From Xenophilus sp. L33 (lineage in GTDB: Bacteria > Pseudomonadota > Gammaproteobacteria > Burkholderiales > Burkholderiaceae_C): 64,000 bases of DNA. Positions 34,182-42,422 of the stretch are shown piece after piece. The translations under genes and the position numbers were made by a program. Under the pieces are notes generated by a model. The model did no database searches. It was not told the origin of the DNA and saw only the letters and a program-made list of their open reading frames with translations. How positions within the stretch are numbered: position 1 is the stretch's first letter; every line of letters begins with the position of its first letter. The stretch is from contig NZ_LMUW01000049.1 of the NCBI RefSeq assembly GCF_009765735.1, positions 1 through 64,000 of the forward strand, in the 5' to 3' direction.

Positions 34182-34198
34182 GGCGATTCCAGGTTGAC

Positions 34199-34255
34199 TT
34201 GACAGTGTCTAGTGTAGCGGCTATCTTTCGCCACATCGACTTGACACTGTCTAGT
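34199..34255. promoter_or_regulatory. paired TetR operators and candidate promoter
   Basis: Two 15-mers, TTGACAGTGTCTAGT (34199-34213) and TTGACACTGTCTAGT (34241-34255), differ at one base and lie 42 bp apart, about four helical turns. Each contains a 9-bp palindrome GACA-N-TGTC. The first also supplies a TTGACA box with TATCTT (34222-34227) 17 bp on, a promoter for the DUF4188 gene. Binding by the divergent TetR protein is inferred. Confidence 0.72.
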
Positions 34256-34287
34256 CAAACACGCGAAACCGCTGAAAGGATCCCGCC

Positions 34288-34794
34288 ATGACCCGCAATG
34301 AACGCCTCACCGCCAGCCTCGATGGCGACTTCGTCGTCTTCCTCATCGGCGCGCGCATCAACAAGCCATGGCGGGTCGACAAGTGGCTGCCGGTGGCGCG
34401 CGCCATGCCGCGCATGCTCAAGGAACTGGCGCAGCAACCCGAGCTGGGCCTGCTGCATGCCGAGATGTGGTTCTCGCGCACGCTGATCCTGGTGCAGTAC
34501 TGGCGCTCGATGGACCAGCTGATGGCCTACGCCAAGAGCAAGGAGCGCGAGCATCTGCCGGCCTGGCGCGACTTCAATCGCGCGGTAGGCACCGACGGTT
34601 CGGTCGGCATCTGGCACGAGACCTATGCGGCCTCGCCGGGCTCGCACGAGAACATCTACGTGAACATGCCGCCCTTCGGCCTCGGCAAGGCCGGCACCCT
34701 GCACAAGGCGGTCGGCCGCCGGCAATCGGCGGGCGGCCGCCTCCAGCCTGCAGACGCACCGGCACCTGCAGAGGTCGAGGAATCGACGGTGTAG
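34288..34794 (+). CDS. DUF4188 protein
   Basis: 168 residues. DFVVFLIGARINKPWRVDKW, GLLHAEMWFSRTLILVQYW and the ending VGIWHETYAASPGSHENIYV are the DUF4188 pattern, a haem-free ferredoxin-like fold related to monooxygenase-type proteins. The function is unknown. The C-terminal 35 residues are low complexity. Divergent TetR control suggests induction by a small molecule. Confidence 0.75.
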   Translation: MTRNERLTASLDGDFVVFLIGARINKPWRVDKWLPVARAMPRMLKELAQQPELGLLHAEMWFSRTLILVQYWRSMDQLMAYAKSKEREHLPAWRDFNRAVGTDGSVGIWHETYAASPGSHENIYVNMPPFGLGKAGTLHKAVGRRQSAGGRLQPADAPAPAEVEESTV

Positions 34795-34816
34795 CGAACG
34801 CGCCGGCGCTTGGCCT

Positions 34817-35272
34817 TCAACCGTGCCAGGCGCCCTTGGCCCAGGCCCAGTTGCCGTTCTCCGGGCGCCAGACCCAGTGGCCGGGCACCCAGTAGCTGTG
34901 CATCGCGGGCGGCGGCGACATCTGCTCGACGATGACGGTGGGCATCGGGGGCACCGCCTGGTGCACCCAGTGGCCGGTCGCCCAGGACCAGTCGTTGCCG
35001 GCCCAGCGCCAGTGCCCCGGCACCCAGTTCCAGCCCGGCCCGGGCGCGGGTCCGCGGTCTTCGTGCACCGGCGGCGGCATGTAGCGGATCTGCTGCTGTT
35101 GCGGCGGCGGCGGCGCGGGGCGTTCGACCACCTGCTCGCGCACCACGACGCGCTGCGGCGGCGGTGGCGGCGCGGCGCAGCCGGTGAGGGCCAAGGCCGC
35201 GATCGACGCCGCGGCGAAGGTCCAGGCGCCGAAGGTCTTGTTGCGTTGAATCGTGCGATTCATGTCAGTCAT
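34817..35272 (-). CDS. YXWGXW-type lipoprotein
   Basis: 151 residues (or 148 from the ATG at 35263). The signal peptide ends in a lipobox LALTGC near residue 33, so Cys is probably lipidated. A Pro/Gln-rich linker precedes repeated Trp-rich units (WNWVPGHWRWAGNDWSWATG, then YWVPGHWVWRPENGNWAWAK), the pattern of YXWGXW repeat proteins. These are outer-membrane-associated with no known function. Confidence 0.78.
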   Translation of the reverse strand: MTDMNRTIQRNKTFGAWTFAAASIAALALTGCAAPPPPPQRVVVREQVVERPAPPPPQQQQIRYMPPPVHEDRGPAPGPGWNWVPGHWRWAGNDWSWATGHWVHQAVPPMPTVIVEQMSPPPAMHSYWVPGHWVWRPENGNWAWAKGAWHG

Positions 35273-35353
35273 GTGGGATGTGCCTCTGGTTCGAATGGAA
35301 GGGGACGCCTCGAATCAACGCATCGGCACCCCATCCAGCTGACCGCAGCGGCC

Positions 35354-35638
35354 TCACTTCTTGTCGGCAGGCGCTTGCGGCGCAGGTGTCGCCGTTTGGG
35401 CGTTGGCGTTGGTCTGTGCCTGTGCCTGTGCTTGTGCCTTCTGCTTCTTGGCCGCTTCGTGATGGCCGATGGCACAGCCGCCGGCCGCACCGAGCACCGC
35501 ATGGTCGCCGGCGACGTGGCCCGCCACGCCGCCCACCGCGGCACCCTCCAGGCAGCCCTTCGCGCTCGCCGCGCCACTGGCCAGTGCACCAGTCAGTGCG
35601 AATGACACCACCACCAGGCCCATGAGCTTGTTCTTCAT
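35354..35638 (-). CDS. secreted glycine-zipper protein
   Basis: 94 residues from ATG 35638, chosen because GGAG lies six bases upstream. A signal peptide (about 1-26, cleavage after ASA) is followed by a Gly/Ala-rich zipper (GAAVGGVAGHVAGDHAVLGAAGG, about 30-52; note two short His positions) and a Gln/Ala repeat tail (KAQAQAQAQTNANAQT). Glycine zippers insert in or cross the outer membrane. A perfect 11-bp palindrome GGGAACTTCCC lies 22 bp upstream of the start (35660-35670). Confidence 0.7.
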   Translation of the reverse strand: MKNKLMGLVVVSFALTGALASGAASAKGCLEGAAVGGVAGHVAGDHAVLGAAGGCAIGHHEAAKKQKAQAQAQAQTNANAQTATPAPQAPADKK

Positions 35639-35761
35639 GATCGACTCCATCGTTGTTGCGGGAACTTCCCCGTGCAGCCCATGCTACGCAGCGCCGGCTC
35701 GCGACACCGGGAACGACGACGGCTTCGCGGGTAGGCCGCGACGCCGTCGAGGCGTGCGGCT

Positions 35762-36580
35762 TCAGCAGATCGCGTGGCGGTCGCCGCCGCGCAGCGCGTC
35801 GCTGAGCCGCATGAAGGCGTCGAGAACCTGATCGAATTCGTCAGACACGAGTTGCGGGAAGTGATGTTCGGAACGAATCACCTTGCGCTCGCCGCCACCG
35901 AGCGCCGCGACCGTGTCGGCGGTGGCCTCGAAGGCCGGGCTCCAGCCGCCGGTGACCACCAGCAGCGGCAGTCGCGCGCGCTGGACCACGCGCAGCTCGC
36001 GCTCCAGCACCCGCTTGGACGGCAGCTTGAGCCGGGTGATGGCGCGGCCCATGCGCTCCAACTCGGCCGCATCGGAGCCGCCGCGAATCTCCGGCGGGAT
36101 GTGCAGCAGCTGCGCGAAGCGCCGCGCCCGCGCTTCGGCCGAGCCCGAGAACAGCATCACCTTCATCATCTGCAGGCCGAAGCGACGCACGCTCGGGTCG
36201 CGCATCGCCATCTTCTGCATGCCGGGCTCGATCAGCGTCAGCGAATGGACCGCCTCGGGTCGGCGCGCGGCGGCAGCCAGCGCGACGCAGCCGCCGAAGG
36301 AATGGCCGACCAGGTGCGCACCGTCGCCGAGCAATTCGGCCACCCATTCGCCATCGGCCTCGGCATCGTCGGGTCGCCCGGGCGAAGGGCTGCGGCCATG
36401 GCCGGGCCGGTCCGGCGCGATCAGCTGCCAGCCGCGATCGGCCAGGGCTTGCTGGGCGGCGAAGTGGCGGTCGCCGCCGACCCGGCTGCCCTGCGCGCCG
36501 CCGTGCACCAGGACGACCGTCGGGCCGCTGCGGCCCCAGCGCGTGAGATGGATCGAAGCGCGGATCGAATCGGCTTGCAT
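35762..36580 (-). CDS. alpha/beta hydrolase
   Basis: 272 residues from ATG 36580, which has GGGAGG five bases upstream. Alpha/beta-hydrolase marks: VVLVHGGAQG (oxyanion hole region), PDRPGHGRS, nucleophile elbow HLVGHSFGGCV, and a late SEHHFPQLV with the candidate catalytic His. It is 49 bp downstream of chaC on the same strand. Substrate unknown. Confidence 0.85.
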   Translation of the reverse strand: MQADSIRASIHLTRWGRSGPTVVLVHGGAQGSRVGGDRHFAAQQALADRGWQLIAPDRPGHGRSPSPGRPDDAEADGEWVAELLGDGAHLVGHSFGGCVALAAAARRPEAVHSLTLIEPGMQKMAMRDPSVRRFGLQMMKVMLFSGSAEARARRFAQLLHIPPEIRGGSDAAELERMGRAITRLKLPSKRVLERELRVVQRARLPLLVVTGGWSPAFEATADTVAALGGGERKVIRSEHHFPQLVSDEFDQVLDAFMRLSDALRGGDRHAIC

Positions 36581-36629
36581 GACGGCCTCCCGATGCACCG
36601 GCTCGGGACGAGCCAGTCGAGCCGCATTC

Positions 36630-37376
36630 TCAGGGCAACGGCGGCGGCGCGATGTCGGCCACCGGCTGCAGCCGGCGCCGTTCGACGAAGGCCAGGCGCA
36701 GGCGCTCGATGCCGGCGTCCTTGATCCGCAGGCCCTCCAGCGCGGCCAGGGTGGCCTCGAAGTAGGCCGAGCAGGTGCCGAGCCGGCCTTGCCCGGTGGC
36801 GATGAAGCCGACGATCTCGGCCGCGGTCAGCGCGCGGGCGTAGCGCGGATGGCGGCGGTTGGCCACGAAGGTCAGGGCCCGCACCGGCTGCTTGTCGACC
36901 AGGGCGCCGACCCAGCGCGCATCGTAGGCGCCGGTGAGCATCTCGCGGCGCCAGAGCAGGCCGAGTTCGTGCCGCACGTCGGCGGCGGCGATCCGGAACA
37001 GCATGCCGTTGCAGGCGCCGCCGCGGTCGAGCGCCAGCATCAGGCCGGGCTTCTCGGGCGTGCCGCGCGCCATGTGCAGCCAGAGGCAGAAGCGGCGGCT
37101 CCAGCCGTTGACCCGGCCCTTGACCGCCTCGGCGTAATGAAAGGCGGGGTTCCACATCAGGGAGCCGTAGCCGAAGAGCCAGATGTCGTCGCTGCCGTTC
37201 CAGTCGCGCAACGTGTCCTCGACCGAGGCGTCGAGCTCGGCATCGCTGCGCATCACGGTGCCGGCCGGGGCGTTGGCGCGGATCGCCGCCAGCATCGAGC
37301 CATCGACGAGGCTGTCGCGGGTGAAGCCTGTTTCGGACGGCGGCCGGGCGGACAGGGGCGGCTGGATGGGCACCAT
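36630..37376 (-). CDS. ChaC-family gamma-glutamylcyclotransferase
   Basis: 248 residues from ATG 37376. The YGSL motif typical of this fold is present in DDIWLFGYGSLMWNP, followed by GWSRRFCLWLHMARGTPEKPG. ChaC enzymes cleave gamma-glutamyl from glutathione to 5-oxoproline plus Cys-Gly. The catalytic Glu expected in the second half would fall in the LLWRREMLTGAYD segment, which reads R-R-E-M as in ChaC. It is transcribed away from the ABC operon. Confidence 0.87.
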   Translation of the reverse strand: MVPIQPPLSARPPSETGFTRDSLVDGSMLAAIRANAPAGTVMRSDAELDASVEDTLRDWNGSDDIWLFGYGSLMWNPAFHYAEAVKGRVNGWSRRFCLWLHMARGTPEKPGLMLALDRGGACNGMLFRIAAADVRHELGLLWRREMLTGAYDARWVGALVDKQPVRALTFVANRRHPRYARALTAAEIVGFIATGQGRLGTCSAYFEATLAALEGLRIKDAGIERLRLAFVERRRLQPVADIAPPPLP

Positions 37377-37569
37377 GGAAGTGGTTCTCGGCTCCGGGAT
37401 TCTGGCGCAAACGGGTCCCGATCCATCAAGCAAATCCCGGGCCGGCGTGAAACCGTGCGCGCTTTTCGCGCGCGGATCGACGCCCGGCGTCGGGACGGAC
37501 GCCACAGGCAGCCGGTCCCGCGCGCGACACGCTAGGGGCATTCCACTAGGCACGCGGCCCCACCGGCCG

Positions 37570-37634
37570 TTGACCGCCCATTCCCCGCTGTCTATAGTCC
37601 GTCGCTTGAGACAACGATCGTTCAGTTAACGATC
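37570..37634 (+). promoter_or_regulatory. promoter and TetR operator of the ABC transporter operon
   Basis: TTGACC (37570-37575), a 17-bp spacer, TATAGT (37593-37598), then a perfect 10-bp palindrome AACGATCGTT (37613-37622) and a further half-site AACGATC (37628-37634), both downstream of the expected start. The same word recurs upstream of the genes at 44132-44872 and 45637, around the TetR gene 44973-45533. Together these define a small regulon. Confidence 0.8.
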
Positions 37635-37654
37635 ACAATCTAAAAAACCATCCA

Positions 37655-38539
37655 ATGACCGAGTTCTGGACACAGGGGACGCAGCTGGCGCTCCAAGGGG
37701 TATCGATCGGCGCGATCTACAGCCTGGTCGCGCTCGGCCTGGTGCTCAGCTACAAGGCCACCGAGGTGCTCAACTTCGCGCAGGGCGACCTGGTCATGCT
37801 GTCGGCCTTCCTCGGCTGGTGGCTGATCGCCGACGTCGGCCTCGGCTTCTGGGTGGCGCTGCCCTGCGTGGTGCTGCTGGCCGCCGGCGCCAGCTACGCG
37901 CTGGAGGCGCGCATCATGCGGCGCATCGTCGGCCAGCCGCAGTTCGCCGGCGTGATCCTGACGATCGGCATCTCCTTCATGATCCGCGGCGCGGTCAGCA
38001 TGGTCTTCGGGCCCGAATCGCGCACTTACGCCACGCCCTGGACCGACCAGACCTTGCGCCTGGGCGGCGTCGCCGTGGGCGAGCTGAACCTGGTGATCCT
38101 GGCGGCCGCGCTCGGCGTCACCGCCCTGCTCTTCGTCTTCCTGCGCCGCACCTCGCTCGGCGTGGCGGTGCAGGCGGCCTCGCAGAACCAGCTGGCGGCC
38201 TACCTCGCCGGCGTGCGGGTCAAGCGCCTGAATTCGCTGGTCTGGGGCATCTCGGGCGGCATCGCCGCGGTCTGCGGGCTGCTGCTGGCGCCGATCACGC
38301 TGGTCGACCTGGGGCTCTCGTCGGTGCTGCTGAAGGCGCTCGCCGCGCTGGTGCTCGGCGGCTTCGGCAGCGTGCCGGGCGCGATCCTCGGCGGCCTGCT
38401 GCTCGGGCTGGTGGAGCAGTTCTCGGGCGTCTTCCTGCCCGACGGCTTCAAGGACGTGATGCCCTACCTGGTGCTCATCGCAGTGCTGGTGCTGCGCCCG
38501 CACGGCCTTCTCGGCGACAGCCACGGACGGCGGGTCTGA
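37655..38539 (+). CDS. livH: branched-chain-type ABC transporter permease
   Basis: 294 residues with about eight hydrophobic helices, typical LivH: VSIGAIYSLVALGLVLSYKA, VLNFAQGDLVM, ILTIGISFMIRG and ISGGIAAVCGLLLAP. It is the first gene of a six-gene operon (permease, permease, two ATPases, receptor, ligase-like). Its TGA shares a base with the ATG of livM. The family moves branched-chain amino acids, aromatic acids or urea; the acyl-CoA genes nearby favour an organic acid. Confidence 0.92.
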   Translation: MTEFWTQGTQLALQGVSIGAIYSLVALGLVLSYKATEVLNFAQGDLVMLSAFLGWWLIADVGLGFWVALPCVVLLAAGASYALEARIMRRIVGQPQFAGVILTIGISFMIRGAVSMVFGPESRTYATPWTDQTLRLGGVAVGELNLVILAAALGVTALLFVFLRRTSLGVAVQAASQNQLAAYLAGVRVKRLNSLVWGISGGIAAVCGLLLAPITLVDLGLSSVLLKALAALVLGGFGSVPGAILGGLLLGLVEQFSGVFLPDGFKDVMPYLVLIAVLVLRPHGLLGDSHGRRV

Positions 38540-39609
38540 TGGCCTACCTGACCGACTACGGCCAGGGCCGCGCGCTGGTGCGCGGGCCGCGCCAGCGCGC
38601 CGGCCTCGCCGCCTCGGCCGTGCTGCTGGCGCTGCTGCCCTTCGTGCTGCCGGGCTACTACGTGGGCGAGCTGAGCTTCATCCTGATCATGTGCGTGGCC
38701 AGCCTCGGGCTGATGGTGCTGACCGGCTTCACCGGCCAGGTCTCGCTCGGGCAGGCGGCCTTCGTCGCCATCGGGGCCTACGCCCATGCGCTGCTCCTGA
38801 CGCAGGGCGTGCCGCTGGTGCTGTCGCTGCTGTGCGCCGGCGCGATCGCCGGCCTGGCCGGGCTGCTGATCGGGCTGCCGGCGATCCGGGTCTCGGGCCT
38901 GCACCTGGCGATGGTGACGCTCGCCTTCTCGATCGTCACCGAGCATGCGATCGGCCGCTGGACCTCGCTCACCGGCGGCAGCAGCGGCCTGGCGGTGCCC
39001 GACCCGACGCTCTTCGGCTTCAACCTCGGCGGCACCCGCGCCTTCTACTTCCTGTGCCTGGCGGTGCTGGTGCTGGTGCTGCTCGGCCTCCTGAACCTGA
39101 TGCGTTCGGCCACCGGCCGCGCGCTGGTCGGCGTGCGCGACTCCGAGGCCGCGGCGCAGGGCCTGGGCATCGCGGTGGCCCGCTACAAGGTGCTGGCCTT
39201 CGTGATCTCGGCGGTCATCTCCGGCTTCGCCGGCGGGCTCCTGGCGCACCAGACGCAGTTCATCACGCCCGAGGGCTTCGGCCTGTCGCTGTCCCTGCAG
39301 CTGGTGCTGATGGTCTTCATCGGCGGCATGGGCAGCCTGCGCGGCGCGATCCTCGGCGCGGTGCTGATCGGCCTGCTGCCTTCCTTCATCTCGTGGATCA
39401 AGCCTTTCCTGCCGGCGCGCATCGGCGGCTCCTTCGGCCTGGAGATGTTCGTCTACGGCGCGGTGCTGACGCTCTTCGTGCTGCTGGAGCCGCGCGGGCT
39501 CAACGGCCGCTGGCTCAAGTTCAGCGCCTTCGTCTCCAGCTTCCCGCTCTACCGCCGCGGCACCTACAAGCGCACCAAGGCCTACATGCAGTCGGAGCGC
39601 TACCGGTGA
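38539..39609 (+). CDS. livM: branched-chain-type ABC transporter permease
   Basis: 356 residues, LivM class: LSFILIMCVASLGLMVLTGF, GQVSLGQAAFVAIGAYAHAL and GQ-rich coupling loop GRALVGVRDSEAAAQGLGI. The C-terminus (RRGTYKRTKAYMQSERYR) extends past the last helix and is basic. It overlaps livH by one base and the GTG of livG by four (GTGA). Confidence 0.92.
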   Translation: MAYLTDYGQGRALVRGPRQRAGLAASAVLLALLPFVLPGYYVGELSFILIMCVASLGLMVLTGFTGQVSLGQAAFVAIGAYAHALLLTQGVPLVLSLLCAGAIAGLAGLLIGLPAIRVSGLHLAMVTLAFSIVTEHAIGRWTSLTGGSSGLAVPDPTLFGFNLGGTRAFYFLCLAVLVLVLLGLLNLMRSATGRALVGVRDSEAAAQGLGIAVARYKVLAFVISAVISGFAGGLLAHQTQFITPEGFGLSLSLQLVLMVFIGGMGSLRGAILGAVLIGLLPSFISWIKPFLPARIGGSFGLEMFVYGAVLTLFVLLEPRGLNGRWLKFSAFVSSFPLYRRGTYKRTKAYMQSERYR

Positions 39610-40373
39610 GCGGCCCGCCCTTCTTCGAGGTCGAGCGGCTGAGCCTGGCCTTCGGCGGCGTCAAGGCGGTGCGCGACGTCAGCTTCGAGGTCACGCGCGG
39701 CGAGGTGTTCGCGATCATCGGTCCCAACGGCGCCGGCAAGACCTCGCTCTTCAACCTGGTCACGCGGGTCTTCGACGCCAGCGCCGGCGACGTGCGCATC
39801 GAGGGCCGCTCGATCGCGCGGGTCGCACGCCACGACGTGGTGCGCCACGGCATCGCGCGCACCTTCCAGAACATCGAGCTCTTCGAAGGCGCGACGGTGC
39901 TCGACAACCTGCTGCTCGGTCGCCATCGCGCACCGCACGGCGGTTTCTTCGCGCAGCTCTTCAACATGCCCTCGGTGCGGCGCGCCGAGACGCTCACGCG
40001 CGAGCGCATCGAGGACGTGATCGAGCTGCTCGAACTGGCGCCCTACCGCGACCAGCGGGTGGCCGGCCTGCCCTACGGGGTGCGCAAGGTGGTCGAGCTG
40101 GCGCGGGCGCTGGCCGCAGAGCCCCGACTGCTGCTGCTCGACGAACCGGCTTCCGGCCTCAATCCGGAAGAGACGCACGAGCTCGGCTACTGGATCGAGG
40201 ACATCCAGCGCGAACTCGGCATCACGGTGGTGATGGTCGAGCACGACATGTCGCTGGTCTCGGCGGTGGCCGACCGGGTGCTGGTGATGGAGCAAGGGCA
40301 GGTGCTGACCATCGGCACGCCGGCCGAAGTGCAGAGCGACCCGCGGGTCATCGCGGCCTATCTCGGCGCATGA
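39606..40373 (+). CDS. livG: ABC transporter ATPase
   Basis: 255 residues from a GTG that overlaps the livM stop. Walker A GPNGAGKTS, Walker B LLLLDEP, H-loop in MVEHDMS. The signature segment reads LPYGVRKVVELARAL instead of LSxGxxR, the Tyr variant usual for this family. The C-terminal extension (YLGA) is LivG-typical. The start codon GTG and tight coupling suggest balanced translation with livM. Confidence 0.92.
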   Translation: MSGPPFFEVERLSLAFGGVKAVRDVSFEVTRGEVFAIIGPNGAGKTSLFNLVTRVFDASAGDVRIEGRSIARVARHDVVRHGIARTFQNIELFEGATVLDNLLLGRHRAPHGGFFAQLFNMPSVRRAETLTRERIEDVIELLELAPYRDQRVAGLPYGVRKVVELARALAAEPRLLLLDEPASGLNPEETHELGYWIEDIQRELGITVVMVEHDMSLVSAVADRVLVMEQGQVLTIGTPAEVQSDPRVIAAYLGA

Positions 40374-40389
40374 CCTGGAGCCTGAACCC

Positions 40390-41178
40390 ATGAGCGCATT
40401 GCTTTCCGTCTCCAGCATCGAGACCTGGTACGGCCCGGTGAACGCGATCCGCGGCGTCAGCCTGGAGGTGCAGCCGGGCCGCATCGTCACCGTGCTTGGC
40501 GCCAACGGCGCCGGCAAGACGACACTGCTCAACACCATCGCCGGCGTGATCGATCCGGCCAAGGGCAGCGTCGTCTTCGAGGGCCGGCCGATCCACGGGC
40601 TGGACGCCGACGAGGTCTGCCGCCGCGGCCTGGTGCTGGTGCCCGAGGGCCGCCAGCTCTTTCCCTTCCTCACCGTGGCCGAGAACCTGGCGATGGGCGC
40701 CTTCGCGCGCAAGCGCGGCGACCCGCAGGTGGCGCGCGACCTCGAGCGGGTCTACCAGTGGTTCCCGCGGCTGGCCGAGCGCCGCGGCCAGCAGGCCGGA
40801 CTGCTGTCCGGCGGCGAGCAGCAGATGGTCGCGATCGGCCGGGCCTTCATGAGCCAGCCGCGGCTGCTGCTGCTCGACGAGCCATCGCTCGGCCTCTCGC
40901 CGCTCCTGACCAAGGAGATCTTCGCGATCGTGCGGCAGATCAACCGCGAGACCGGCACCGCGGTGCTGGTGGTCGAGCAGAACGCATCGATCGCGCTGGC
41001 CACCGCCGACGACGGCTACATCGTCGAGCTGGGCCGGGTGGTCGCCGCCGACACCTGCGCCAACCTGTCGATGAAGGCCGACGTCAAGGAGTTCTACCTG
41101 GGCGCCGCCGCACCCAAGGACGCCGATCCGGCCCGCGCCGGCCTCCGCCGCACCGCGCGCCGCAAGAGCTGGCGCTGA
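40390..41178 (+). CDS. livF: ABC transporter ATPase
   Basis: 262 residues. Walker A GANGAGKTT, signature LLSGGEQQM, Walker B LLLLDEP, H-loop not as HD but VVVEQNAS, as in LivF. A basic C-terminal tail of about 20 residues (LRRTARRKSWR) exceeds the family length and could mediate contacts. The livG stop is 16 bp upstream. Confidence 0.92.
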   Translation: MSALLSVSSIETWYGPVNAIRGVSLEVQPGRIVTVLGANGAGKTTLLNTIAGVIDPAKGSVVFEGRPIHGLDADEVCRRGLVLVPEGRQLFPFLTVAENLAMGAFARKRGDPQVARDLERVYQWFPRLAERRGQQAGLLSGGEQQMVAIGRAFMSQPRLLLLDEPSLGLSPLLTKEIFAIVRQINRETGTAVLVVEQNASIALATADDGYIVELGRVVAADTCANLSMKADVKEFYLGAAAPKDADPARAGLRRTARRKSWR

Positions 41179-41216
41179 GCTTCTTCCATCCAGACAACCA
41201 CTCCAGGAGACTCGCA

Positions 41217-42422
41217 ATGAACATCCGCCGACGCACCGTCCTCTCCGGCGCCCTGTCCAGCACCCTCGCCGGCCTCGCGCCCGCGCTCTTCACCGGCAGC
41301 GCGCGCGCCGCCGGCGTCAGCGACAAGGAACTGCTGCTGGGCACGCACCTCGACCTCTCCGGCCCGGTCGCGGTGGCGATCCCGCCGGTGCGCAACGGCC
41401 TGGAGATGCGCATCGCCGAAGCCAACGAGGCGGGCGGCATCCAGGGCCGCAAGATCCGCCTGGTGGTGGAAGACAACGCCAGCCAGCCGGCGCAGGCGGT
41501 GCGCGCGGTCGACAAGCTGCTCAAGAAGGACGAGGTCTTCGCGATGCTCTGTCCCTTCGGTTCCGGCGCCAATGTCGCCACCGCCAAGCGGGTGCTCGAC
41601 GCCGGCGTGCTGGTCTTCGCGCCCTACGGCGCCTCGGCGCTGATCCGCCAGGCCGCCGGCGACAACCCGCTGCTCTTCACCACCAACCTCGACTACGACA
41701 CCACCACCGCGGCCGGCGTGCGCTGGGCGATCGCGCAGCTCGGCAGCAAGAAGGTCGGGCTGATCTACCAGGAAGGCTCCTTCGGCGAGCTGGTCGGCAA
41801 GGGCGTGAAGGCGGCGCTGAGCGGCCGCAACATGACGCTCGCGGCCGAGGCCAGCTACAAGGTCGGCGACATCGACTTCTCCTCGCAGGTGGCGCGCATG
41901 AAGGCGGCCGGCGTCGACCTGGTGGTGGGTGCGACCACCACCCGCGAGACGGTCGCGGTGTCGGCCGAGATCAAGAAGCTGGCCTGGACCGAGGCGAAGT
42001 TCCTCACCGCCAGCCCGGGGCGCGCCGGCATCACGATCGACGTCGGCAAGGCCTCGGTCGAAGGCCTCTACGGCGTCGGCAGCTGGAAGATCACGCCGCC
42101 CGACCAATGGAGCGCCAAGGACAAGGCCTGGGTCGAAAGCTACCGCCGTCGCTTCAATGCCGAGCCGAACGACACCTCGATGCTGTTCTACGACTATGCC
42201 GACTGGTTCCTGCAGGAAGTCAACAACGTCGGCCGCGACCTCACGGTCGAGAAGCTGGCGCAGGCGCTGGCGAAGTCGAAGTTCAAGGGCATGGCCTCCT
42301 ACGACACCCAGCACTTCGAGCACAACCACATCGCGCCGGAATGGATCCGTGTCGAGCAGGTGGCGAACGGCCAATGGGTCGGCCGCTCCGAGGTCATCGA
42401 TCCGGCCCGGCAGGCGACGTGA
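41217..42422 (+). CDS. ABC transporter substrate-binding protein (LivJ-like)
   Basis: 401 residues with a Tat-type leader (RRRTVLSGALS; cleavage near ARA, residue 35). The mature part is a type I periplasmic binding fold: GTHLDLSGPVAVAIPPVRNG, NEAGGIQGRKIRLVVEDN, and VDKLLKKDEVFAM. Export in folded form is unusual for this family in many bacteria but common in Burkholderiales. AGGAGA precedes the ATG. The stop shares a base with the next ATG. Confidence 0.9.
   Translation: MNIRRRTVLSGALSSTLAGLAPALFTGSARAAGVSDKELLLGTHLDLSGPVAVAIPPVRNGLEMRIAEANEAGGIQGRKIRLVVEDNASQPAQAVRAVDKLLKKDEVFAMLCPFGSGANVATAKRVLDAGVLVFAPYGASALIRQAAGDNPLLFTTNLDYDTTTAAGVRWAIAQLGSKKVGLIYQEGSFGELVGKGVKAALSGRNMTLAAEASYKVGDIDFSSQVARMKAAGVDLVVGATTTRETVAVSAEIKKLAWTEAKFLTASPGRAGITIDVGKASVEGLYGVGSWKITPPDQWSAKDKAWVESYRRRFNAEPNDTSMLFYDYADWFLQEVNNVGRDLTVEKLAQALAKSKFKGMASYDTQHFEHNHIAPEWIRVEQVANGQWVGRSEVIDPARQAT

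Noticed and set aside
34800..34809. GCGCCGGCGC palindrome between convergent genes as a terminator
   Set aside because: No loop and no T-run follows; such GC palindromes are expected at this base composition.
35410..35445. TGTGCC-type microsatellite in the glycine-zipper gene as a phase-variation tract
   Set aside because: Only a few imperfect units that keep the reading frame in multiples of three; encodes the Gln/Ala tail.
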